A DNA stretch of 64,000 nucleotides from Endozoicomonas sp965208385 (GTDB lineage: Bacteria > Pseudomonadota > Gammaproteobacteria > Pseudomonadales > Endozoicomonadaceae). Of the stretch, positions 18,789 to 27,165 are shown one piece after another. The position numbers and the translations under genes were made by a program. The notes beneath the pieces are model-generated. The model was not told the origin of the DNA. It made no database searches and saw only the letters and a list, made by a program, of their open reading frames with translations. The stretch's first letter is position 1. Each line of letters begins with the position of its first letter. The stretch covers positions 1-64,000 of the forward strand of contig CBDBOO010000109.1 in NCBI GenBank assembly GCA_965208385.1. The letters are read 5' to 3'.

Positions 18789-18879
18789 AGCTTCTTCTGG
18801 GCTGAAAATCAGCGGCAGGAGAAAGATAGAACAGATTTTATTCAGGTCAAATGTGTGGATGTCCCTCTTGTCCGTGTCC

Positions 18880-19010
18880 CTCTTGTCCGTGCATGGTTCC
18901 GCTACGTGCTGTCTAAATTCCCTCAGCTGGCTAAAGGTGCCTGTGTTGAACACCTGTTGCCTATGAATCTCACGCTGGATGATTTAAAAATAATGAATTG
19001 GTGGGAATAG
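18880..19010 (+). pseudogene. possible IS66 TnpC 3' fragment
   Basis: The short frame ends AWFRYVLSKFPQLAKG followed by VEHLLPMNLTLDDLK. This resembles the extreme C-terminus of IS66 TnpC proteins (a YVL..LP helix and a LLPWN motif). A 14-bp tandem duplication containing CCTCTTGTCCGTG precedes it at about 18862-18890. The assignment rests on about 35 residues. Confidence 0.3.
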
Positions 19011-19026
19011 GGGGAGATGGCGTTCT

Positions 19027-21081
19027 TCAATCGCTTGCGGAACTTTGGAGAAAAGAACATGATTTAAACGTGTCCCAGTTCAACTCCAGTTCCTCAACAA
19101 AAGCGCGAAACAGTGCAGTGACCTCTTCATCCCTTCCTTCTGCGTAATTCATAGGGTTGTCCAGCTCAAGTGACAGCGGGGTATTGCTGTGCTGGTGTTT
19201 TTCCATCAGCTCAAGCCAGCCCACAAGCAACCGGTTAATCAGTTTGGCTTCCTTTCCTGACCGAGCAGCCTGAAGAAAGCGAAACTCTATTGTGTTAAGG
19301 GCTTCTCTCACTTCTCCACTGTCTTCCTGCTGGGTATCTTCTTCCAGGTGCAGCAAATTAAGAGGAATGCTTTTGCCACCCCATAAACCCATTATATCCA
19401 TGATGTCAGCCAACTGTTTGACAGGCCTGAAGCCTTTGTTATTTTTTCGCCCGGGCGCTGTTTGCAACTGCCGGTTAAATCCATCAATGAGAGAATTAAG
19501 GGTAAAGTGTTCTGCCCAGTATGACTGTGATAAATAACAGTACTGATCCTTTGATCGCTGCTCCCTCAGAAGCAATCGAGGGAACCACCCTCTTTTTTCT
19601 ACATCGAATAACAGCCTCAACAGAATTTCTGCATTCCCGTTAAAGGCGCGGGCTATGCCGATATGCTTATGGCCGGATCGCGTGGGAAGATGCAATGCCT
19701 TTGCAATATCAAGGATAAACAAATCAAACAGTTTGTAAGCTGTCATGGATGTATTCTGGACAGTGAAAAGCTGTTCCATTTGATAGGGCGAGGTATTTAC
19801 CTCAATTATGTCGAAATCATCGTAAACCAGGCAGTGCCAGTTTCCAATGCGGACATCCAGCCTTTGACCCTGCCTGTAAGAAGTTGAGAAGGCGTAATCC
19901 GTGATGCCTCGCTCAGTCAGAGTCTGCTGTAATAGGTGTTGCCACCTACTCAGGGTTTCAGCCATCGTTTGTTCATCAAACACTTTTCCCTCTTCATTGA
20001 AAAACTCAAATTCCTCACCAAAGGTCAGTAAATTACTGACCATTTTTTCAGGGAAACAGGGTGTGGGAAGCACTTGGCCCGAAGAACCGCTCTTTGCAGT
20101 ATCCCCTGTTATAGGGTTGTGAAACAGCAAAGGGAGAAGCTGGCGAGGAATCAGATATGACGCCATATAGTCCAGAGTTAATGCCTGATTTTTGGTGACT
20201 TGCTCCGCTGATACACAACTATGATCTAAAAGAGACCAGATAAAGTCGTCAACACATTTGAAGAGTTCTGTGTTTTTTTTTCTGTAAAAGTTATCTATCA
20301 GCAGCTTGCCCAACGTTGACTGCATATCCAGCCAGTGTTCAAAAGCCTGAGGGTGTAAGTGAAGAAGAGCATGACTACCTACGCCACACTCAATCGTTCG
20401 AATAAAGTCTGCCAGCAAGGCTTGTGGATGCAATGTGATGTTTTTCTTGTTCTCTTCCAGCAGAGACAGGGCTTTTACCAACAGCCTTTCATGGTTAATG
20501 ACATCAATATCTGAAAGGTTCGGGTTCATCGTTGTGTCTAGCATGTTGCCAAAACAGTAGGGGGATCGGTCTAAAGTCATTATCGCAACATTCTTAAAAA
20601 AAGTTCTAACGTTTTTCAGTAATTTATCCGGTTCGGCACTGAAAATAAAAGGTAAATCGTCCGTTTTAAACAACTGATAAACGGCTTCTCCTCCCTTTTT
20701 CTCCACGCATATTTCTGAAAATTGATGAATATCGCTGATCAGCAGTAGTAGCGCGCGCCCCTCTTGGGATTGAGATAAGGTATGAACTTGCTCTGAAGTA
20801 AGCCAGCCCGCCGTTGGGGGGCTGGAGCTGGGTCGCTGAGCGTTTTTTTCAAGAAATGCCCGCATATTGGCTTTCGCTATAGCCTCATAAGCTTCTGGTG
20901 TATCAAATTTATGTGTCAGACAGGCCGATGCACGCCTGCTTGACAAGCCCGTTCCTTGAGAAGAAATAGGTTTCGACTTTGGGATATGGCTAGCTGCTGG
21001 AATCGGTATTGGCCCGCCAGAGTCCATCGGCGGGCATTGAGAGGGTGGGGAAAAAAGTGAAGATGACGGTAAACTATCCAT
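19027..21081 (-). CDS. 684-aa protein with an amidoligase/GCS-like core
   Basis: The first 60 residues are Ser/Pro-rich and probably disordered. A helical middle follows, then residues about 354-480 look like the glutamate-cysteine ligase/amidoligase superfamily: FGEEFEFF (acidic metal-binding strand), GNWHCLVYDDFDIIEVNTSP (a second acidic strand ending in the TSP turn), and SGHKHIGIARAF followed by LLRLLFDVE. Members of that superfamily form amide bonds on peptides or polyamines using ATP. No signal peptide is visible. The gene stands alone, and the 5' neighbour is an ISAzo13-like relic. Function otherwise unknown; an effector role is possible but only guessed. Confidence 0.6.
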   Translation of the reverse strand: MDSLPSSSLFSPPSQCPPMDSGGPIPIPAASHIPKSKPISSQGTGLSSRRASACLTHKFDTPEAYEAIAKANMRAFLEKNAQRPSSSPPTAGWLTSEQVHTLSQSQEGRALLLLISDIHQFSEICVEKKGGEAVYQLFKTDDLPFIFSAEPDKLLKNVRTFFKNVAIMTLDRSPYCFGNMLDTTMNPNLSDIDVINHERLLVKALSLLEENKKNITLHPQALLADFIRTIECGVGSHALLHLHPQAFEHWLDMQSTLGKLLIDNFYRKKNTELFKCVDDFIWSLLDHSCVSAEQVTKNQALTLDYMASYLIPRQLLPLLFHNPITGDTAKSGSSGQVLPTPCFPEKMVSNLLTFGEEFEFFNEEGKVFDEQTMAETLSRWQHLLQQTLTERGITDYAFSTSYRQGQRLDVRIGNWHCLVYDDFDIIEVNTSPYQMEQLFTVQNTSMTAYKLFDLFILDIAKALHLPTRSGHKHIGIARAFNGNAEILLRLLFDVEKRGWFPRLLLREQRSKDQYCYLSQSYWAEHFTLNSLIDGFNRQLQTAPGRKNNKGFRPVKQLADIMDIMGLWGGKSIPLNLLHLEEDTQQEDSGEVREALNTIEFRFLQAARSGKEAKLINRLLVGWLELMEKHQHSNTPLSLELDNPMNYAEGRDEEVTALFRAFVEELELNWDTFKSCSFLQSSASD

Positions 21082-21162
21082 GTTGAGCTACTCTACTTTC
21101 TTAGTCTATTAATAGAGACCGATATAGTGGAAGATGGTTCCCGACAGTGGATATAGCCTGTT

Positions 21163-21336
21163 CACGGTTTGCGTGCTGCTCAGACAACCAAAGGTCTTGC
21201 TGTGACAGTCAGGATTATCGACAAGGTCTTTGAGACTGGCCGGAAGTATGCGGCTGATTTCAAGAAAAAAATGACCGTCCAGTTCAATAAGCTCCTACCG
21301 AAGTGGAACTACAGAGCTGTCCCCGTGATTGAATGA
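21163..21336 (+). pseudogene. 3' fragment of an ISAzo13-like transposase
   Basis: The plus frame reads RAAQTTKGLAVTVRIIDKV, then FETGRKYAADF, and ends PKWNYRAVPVIE-stop. The T-T-x-G-L-x-V ... D ... G-x-K ... W-N-Y order is that of the C-terminus of ISAzo13-type DDE transposases. Nothing upstream encodes the rest, so only a tail remains between two long minus-strand genes. Confidence 0.45.
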
Positions 21337-21415
21337 AATACGGAAGTTATTTCGGGACTATTCCTTAACAAAGACAGATACTGAGTGAAGACTTCATAAT
21401 TTGTGAAATCCGTTA

Positions 21416-24400
21416 CTACATATACCCACTGTCAGTGCAGGCTTCTTCGTATTCCTCAGGATTTAGTCGCACTGGGCCGGGTAAAGCCTTGACTGCTTTC
21501 TTAGGCGGTTTTGCCAGTAATCTGGAGTAATCACGATCTGGCTGAGGTAATTTTTTCAAGCCTTTTACTCCTGCAACGGGGGGGAGTAAAGAAATCTCTC
21601 TGGATGTTAATCGCTCACGTATTTCACCAAGCAAGGTTGTTCGGGACTGCAAGTTTACGGTTTCCAGCCTTTTTTTGATCAGGGCTGCTCGTAAAGGTTT
21701 GGATGAATGGGCTAGTTCAGCAGGTGTAATGCGCCCGGCCATGAGTAAAGCCATGGGCTGTGACGGAATAACCTGTAAATAGGTTTGTGGGTCTGTTTGA
21801 TAGACAAGTTGATTTTTACCTTGGCAAGATAATTCCATCGGTGCCAAAGCCTTTAGCTCTTGGGCGCTGATTGTCTTACCGCCTATAGCCAACGGCTGAT
21901 CCCTGCTGCCGAATTCGGGGCTATCATCAGAACGGAAAGACGACTCTGTCATTGTTTCTATAGCAGCCTGATGTCGTTCTGGCTGAAATTGTTTTTCAGT
22001 TAAAATGCGCAGCAAATCTGACATGCCAAGGGATTCTGACAGCTCCAAAAGCTGCTGGTCTGTCAAAAGAGCGTTACTGGTATATCCCCGTTTTGCGAAA
22101 AATTCCTGCATTATCAATGCTTTTTTATGAGATGAGTCGGTTTTTTCTGAAACCGACTTTTCAGTGAACGGTTCGACTTCTACAGGGAGTGTTTGTGGGT
22201 TATCCAAAAGCGCTTCCGGTTTAGCCTCTCTTTTAAACTGATTGAAACAGATCTGTAGAAGACGCAGGTTTTTTTCTTTACCGATAAAGAGCTTCTTGAT
22301 CTTAGTGGTAAGACGGGAGAAACGTGCAGCTTGAATATCAGGCAGAGCCTGAGTAAACAACTCAATGAAGTGAATCAGTGCCTGCTGGTTATCAACCAAT
22401 TTGTTTGGATCGAGCGCTAATAGTCGCGTTTGCAATTGCTCAAGCTCTTCATTCTGATAATCGACTTTCGGAATATTTTGTTGTTTGATCATGACCTGCT
22501 CAATATAAATGAAGCCAGTCATAATATCGGCCCAGGAGGATAGAGACAGTTGTCGTAATCGAATCATCGGATGGGATAACGCCTGCTGGTAGATAAGGTC
22601 AAAATCTTTGATGACAGAGTCTTCTTCAAACCCCGAGGATTGGGAAAATTCAGAATAAATTATCTCAACCTCTTCCAGGGTGCTCATCACAAAATCAAGG
22701 TCAGGTCGTTCGGCACTCAGGCTTTTCAAAGCTTCCGCCAGCTTATCTGTAGCAGATAATGCAGCTGGCGTTGAAATAAGATTTGTTGGAGTATCGGAAG
22801 GGTAACAGACGACTGCCTGTTTCTCGGAATGTTTAAACCAGGCGGTATCTACTTGGGATAGCACCCTGTTAACAGTGCTGGGATCAATATCTATCAGTGT
22901 CTGAGGAGACGCAGCTATTGTGGCCAGGGCAGTCGAATATTGAGAAGACTTAAGTTCAGCCTGTTTTTTTATCGGGTTGTTCGCCTCGACTAAAGCCTCA
23001 AAATCGTGCATCTCTGTGTTGCTGATATAAAAATCGTTAAATATAAGAAAAAGCCGATACATTTCTGGCGTTATTTCTTTCTGTTTAGCCGCCAGGATGG
23101 CGGAACTGTGTCCGCCATGATGACAGAACATCAAGCGGGCATCAGGGAGCTGGGAGGGAGTTTTATTCTTCAAATGAATATGAATACCAGATTGTAAATT
23201 TTGAACACGATAAAATTCCCTGCACACCAGTGGAAGTTCAGAATAGGCTTCCAGATCATTGCCAATTGCAGCAAGCCATTGATGATTAATTCTAAACAGT
23301 AGCAAGGGAGGAGATGAAAACCTTTTAAGTACAGTTTTCAGTCCGTTGTGGTCAAAATCCGTGATGAAGTTCATATCAGCATCCATAGCAAACCCTTTGA
23401 TGGTATCCAGCGCGGAAAGAAAGCTTGATTTACAGGGATAGATCACCACCAGTGCTTGTCGAATATGGCCGGCAGTAGCCAGAACGCTTAATAGTCCTTC
23501 TTTTTCATCTTTCCAGAGCCTTTGCCAAAAAAATGTCCGAATGTCATCCTCATTGGCGGTTTTTTTGAATATAGTTGTGACGTGATGAAAATTAAGCCTT
23601 GCTATCACGCTATTTGCTCGAAAAGGAAATTTCAGTTTAAAAATCGTTGTTAATAGCGGGCTATAGTTATCAGATGACTGTTTCTCCATTGTCAACATCT
23701 TGCCCTTCAAATCCTGACTGTCTTCTGTGAAAAATATTCGTGCAAGCTCGGCGATGAAGTTATTCAGCAACTCTCCTGCCGGCAGTCCTGTACCCCAGGC
23801 CAGGGCATCAAGGAGAGAACGACCACCAGAAGAATCGATCTTCAGGTCATAACAAAAGTCTTTGATCAGGCTGGCAGAACGTTCCATAACCGGGTGTATC
23901 TTGCTACTGCCGATGACATCGGCCTGACCTCGCAATTCTGCCAAACGGGTCATCAACCCTGAGACACTGCTCACAGAAGAGACTATTTTTTCAATGAGTA
24001 ACAGATCCATTTCTGTAGCACGAGCATTCTCTCCTTTTTCACAAAACAGCTTGTAGCTTAAGTCAGAATATAAGTCTTGTGCGGAGGTCGTGTCATCGAT
24101 TTCGGGAAAATAGAATGCAATCAGCGAGATCGCGCTATGCGCTCTATCCCTTTCACTTTGCTCATCCACTTCATATTCAGATCTGAAACTGGCTTCTGCT
24201 TTCTCTGTTTTTTTTTCTTTAAGCAGCTTTATTGCGGGATGTACAAACTTCCTTGCTGGAGGCAGTGTAAAGTGGGCTGAAGGCCTTGCATCAGGGGCTG
24301 TTTCTCTTTCCCTGAGTTCATCTACCGAGAGCAAAGGCGGAAAGGCTTGCTTCGTAGGCATAACATCTTGTTCCGTAGAGGATGTCGAGAGCTGCTCAGA

Positions 24401-26284
24401 ATCATTCCCGATGCTGTCATCAATGCTGTCATCGATGCTTTCATCAAAGAAAAGGTCAGGTGGCTCACCATCTGGACACATGGCCCAGAGGTTGAAATGA
24501 ATAATGGATTCATTATCAAGATTTAAAAGAGGAAGCAGTTCATTGATCAACCCTGATTCTTCAAAAAACACCAGGGTCCTAAAAATGTTTTTCAACGTAA
24601 GAAACTCTTTTTTATCAGCTTTACTCCAGGCTGATTCAAAACTCCCGACTGTGTTAAAATCAGGGTCTGATCGACTCAAACGGTGGAAAAATTCTTCAGA
24701 ATGATTACCAAGCTCAAAGGCGCTTCTTATCCTGCTTTTTATGGATTTAACTGCCTTTTTTGTCGATTTCGAAAGAGCACTGTCGGATTTAGCTGCCTCA
24801 CTGGTTTTAAGGATTTTAGAAGTTTGAGTGATAGTTGTAACCCCATCATGGGGGAGCTCTTCATGTGAGTGAGCACCAGTAACCAGAGCAGACACAGTCA
24901 CCACGATTTCATTTTTTTTATTAGGGGGGGCAGGAGTATTGGCCGCCAAAAATGTTGTTCGTGTTGCTCTATCTCTGATGTGCGAATCCTGACAGCTTTG
25001 GCAGTCACACTCTAAGCAAATCTCAGTTTCACACAAAGGACAGCTTTCGTGATTTTTAGAGTGAGTCATTGACGAACCTGAATCGTCCGCCACTGTTTCC
25101 TGTTCTTTATCCCCACCCTGGTCTTTACTACCCTCATCTGTTCTGTACAGCCTTTTTTTATGGTTACTATCGGGGGTGGGCTGACTTGCTGCTTTTCCTG
25201 ACGCTTCACTCGGGTGTGGGCCTGTTTTATCTTCTTTGCTGGTAGGTGATTGCTTCGTAGCGATTTGATTATTTGGAAATTGGGGGGCTGTGGCGGAATC
25301 CAATGAATTGATCCATTCCATGAGCTGTTGTGCTTCAGTGAAGATTTGAATATTCCTTGCCGACTCAAGCTGGCTACTACCGGTCAGAATTTCCAGTGAA
25401 AGAAGAGATGCAAGATCATCCATGTCAGCATAAATCACTATCAATCGATCCCGGAGTATAAGAGCCAGGTTTCTGTTGCCGTTAGCAATGGCTTGCTGCA
25501 AACGTTTCCAGATGCCTTCGAGCAATCTGAGTTTTTTCCAGATTACTTGCTCGAGTGGGCCTGGATATGGCTGCGGGTGAAACTTGGATGGACTACCGGA
25601 AACACCATAAAAGAACTTGACACGATGGGCACCGTTGTCGTCATCGTCACCACTTCCACCAGAGGCCGCCAGAAGTGTTGACTGAGGGGCAGGCACTTCC
25701 GATAGTTCTCTAATGGAATCAAGCCATAACAGGGGTATAAATAGCCGCAACAAACTGTCCAGAAAAGCACTCAGCCGTTTATTGATGTGAGTATCTGAAC
25801 TCTCAGGCTGAATGAACATGGCTCGAATCTGACCGGAAAGCATTGTCAGATAAATTTTGATCGGCTTCATTGAATCCGGTTCTGTACTTTCAAAAAGCTG
25901 CCGTTGCTCTTTTTGGTTCAGTTGTTCCAGCTTCAACCCTGACAAGTACCGTTGATCAAGATCTATGTCATCGGGTATCAGATACTGACTCAGAGTCCCA
26001 AAATCGGATATAACATTGGCTGGCAGCTCGTTAAGTGTATGCCTCTCGTTTGAAAGTGGAGCGTTTTGGCCCAGAAACGGCCACCCAGATAACAAAGGAA
26101 GGAGACCAGGCAAAACGCCGAGAGTTATTGGGTTAATCAGGGAAGCCCCCGTGATCTGGGCCTGGTGATTGACACCTACCGTTGGAAAGAGTGCATCAAC
26201 ACTGACATCAGCCCTGAGTTCAAAAAATATGAGGATGGACAGAATAGTCAGCATAATTTGCATCTTATGACAGGCCATGAGCAT
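21416..26284 (-). CDS. very large predicted exported protein (about 1620 aa)
   Basis: The N-terminus carries a hydrophobic segment (MLTILSILIFFEL, followed by RADVSVDA) typical of a signal peptide. Several in-frame ATGs (26284, 26263, 26254) could be the start. A second apolar stretch (LGVLPGLLPLLSGWPFLG) lies near residues 55-72. Around residues 411-432 is a compact Cys cluster (CPLCETEICLECDCQSC) resembling a small zinc site, flanked by low-complexity Ser/Thr/Lys sequence. An acidic repeat (IDDSIDDSIGNDSE) lies near 620. The remainder is long, helical and without a family I recognise. It diverges from the similarly large gene at 27166, with an IS4 relic between them. Candidate secreted effector, by size and context only. 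Confidence 0.6.
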   Translation of the reverse strand: MLMACHKMQIMLTILSILIFFELRADVSVDALFPTVGVNHQAQITGASLINPITLGVLPGLLPLLSGWPFLGQNAPLSNERHTLNELPANVISDFGTLSQYLIPDDIDLDQRYLSGLKLEQLNQKEQRQLFESTEPDSMKPIKIYLTMLSGQIRAMFIQPESSDTHINKRLSAFLDSLLRLFIPLLWLDSIRELSEVPAPQSTLLAASGGSGDDDDNGAHRVKFFYGVSGSPSKFHPQPYPGPLEQVIWKKLRLLEGIWKRLQQAIANGNRNLALILRDRLIVIYADMDDLASLLSLEILTGSSQLESARNIQIFTEAQQLMEWINSLDSATAPQFPNNQIATKQSPTSKEDKTGPHPSEASGKAASQPTPDSNHKKRLYRTDEGSKDQGGDKEQETVADDSGSSMTHSKNHESCPLCETEICLECDCQSCQDSHIRDRATRTTFLAANTPAPPNKKNEIVVTVSALVTGAHSHEELPHDGVTTITQTSKILKTSEAAKSDSALSKSTKKAVKSIKSRIRSAFELGNHSEEFFHRLSRSDPDFNTVGSFESAWSKADKKEFLTLKNIFRTLVFFEESGLINELLPLLNLDNESIIHFNLWAMCPDGEPPDLFFDESIDDSIDDSIGNDSEQLSTSSTEQDVMPTKQAFPPLLSVDELRERETAPDARPSAHFTLPPARKFVHPAIKLLKEKKTEKAEASFRSEYEVDEQSERDRAHSAISLIAFYFPEIDDTTSAQDLYSDLSYKLFCEKGENARATEMDLLLIEKIVSSVSSVSGLMTRLAELRGQADVIGSSKIHPVMERSASLIKDFCYDLKIDSSGGRSLLDALAWGTGLPAGELLNNFIAELARIFFTEDSQDLKGKMLTMEKQSSDNYSPLLTTIFKLKFPFRANSVIARLNFHHVTTIFKKTANEDDIRTFFWQRLWKDEKEGLLSVLATAGHIRQALVVIYPCKSSFLSALDTIKGFAMDADMNFITDFDHNGLKTVLKRFSSPPLLLFRINHQWLAAIGNDLEAYSELPLVCREFYRVQNLQSGIHIHLKNKTPSQLPDARLMFCHHGGHSSAILAAKQKEITPEMYRLFLIFNDFYISNTEMHDFEALVEANNPIKKQAELKSSQYSTALATIAASPQTLIDIDPSTVNRVLSQVDTAWFKHSEKQAVVCYPSDTPTNLISTPAALSATDKLAEALKSLSAERPDLDFVMSTLEEVEIIYSEFSQSSGFEEDSVIKDFDLIYQQALSHPMIRLRQLSLSSWADIMTGFIYIEQVMIKQQNIPKVDYQNEELEQLQTRLLALDPNKLVDNQQALIHFIELFTQALPDIQAARFSRLTTKIKKLFIGKEKNLRLLQICFNQFKREAKPEALLDNPQTLPVEVEPFTEKSVSEKTDSSHKKALIMQEFFAKRGYTSNALLTDQQLLELSESLGMSDLLRILTEKQFQPERHQAAIETMTESSFRSDDSPEFGSRDQPLAIGGKTISAQELKALAPMELSCQGKNQLVYQTDPQTYLQVIPSQPMALLMAGRITPAELAHSSKPLRAALIKKRLETVNLQSRTTLLGEIRERLTSREISLLPPVAGVKGLKKLPQPDRDYSRLLAKPPKKAVKALPGPVRLNPEEYEEACTDSGYM

Positions 26285-26322
26285 TCCACCTGAAAAATGC
26301 CAGTCAGTAATAGAATATAGTT

Positions 26323-27093
26323 CAATGGCACTGACTTAAGCCTTCTTACCTTGATATTCCAAGAGTCTACGAGTCTGTGCCCTTGGGTGTTGAAGTCTTT
26401 TATGAGGTTTTGGTCGTCTTTTAATTGCTCTTGGTTCTTTTCGCCCCGGTCGATCGCCCACGATATGTTCCGAAGCAATTTGCACCGTATTTTTGCCTTT
26501 ACAGGGGGGGCACTGCGTACGACAGGGTTACGCCACTGCCCAACACAGACAGAAATCAGCTTTCTTCCCCATAGCAATTTGATCTCTGGCGTCAGAGATC
26601 AGGGTATTTCGACAGGACTTATTTTCGCCTACAACCTGCTGCATAAACAGACTGAGGGTTTTCAATGGTGGATAGTTTCTAACTCTACTGCCAGTGTACT
26701 GATACTGGAAATTTTCAAGATTATCCTGAGTAATACCATTTCCGAATTCTAATTATGCTATTGCGCTGCCTTTTCAGGCTCAGATCCTGCGTTGGAGTTC
26801 CTCGCCATAGCTACGGCTATGACTCGTCACTCCGCCTTGTCTCTGAGCCTGAAAAGCCATGCTCATAACGCATATTAGAAACCGGCAATGGTATAAGCAC
26901 GCTGGAAAGATTGTCGTCACCTGTCTGTGCGTACTGTTTAAGGAGATCGGCAGCAAGGTTGAAGTATTTTAGGCTAAACTTGGTCATGGCTTGCTCGGGG
27001 AGAGGAAATATATACGACATTTATATATAGTCGATTTTCTTCTTGGGCAAGCCTTGTTATTTCTGGGTTGGATTCCTTAAGTCAGTGCCATTG
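26323..27093 (-). mobile_element. internally deleted IS4-family relic
   Basis: The ends CAATGGCACTGACTTAAG (26323) and its complement (ending 27093) differ by two bases from the ends of the IS4 element at 17233. Minus-strand remnants of its transposase remain: an N-terminus MTKFSLKYFNLAADLLKQYA (start near 26987) and a C-terminus reading VGDRPGRKEPRAIKRRPK near 26400. The centre is deleted and replaced by a 162-bp palindrome (26733-26894). It sits between two divergent giant genes, so their promoters may lie in it. Confidence 0.75.
26733..26894. repeat. 162-bp nested palindrome inside the IS4 relic
   Basis: The outer arms begin ATACCATT and end AATGGTAT. Inside them are CTTTTCAGGCTCAGA and its complement TCTGAGCCTGAAAAG, and at the centre CATAGCTACGGCTATG between GGAGT and ACTCC. 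The whole could fold into a long cruciform or hairpin, so it looks like a MITE or a BIME-type repeat inserted into the relic. It has no coding content. Confidence 0.6.
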
Positions 27094-27165
27094 TCTTCAA
27101 GATAAATCTGAACTTTTCATCTAACCTAACCTTGCTGCAACACCTTATAGCTAAGTTTATTGTGT

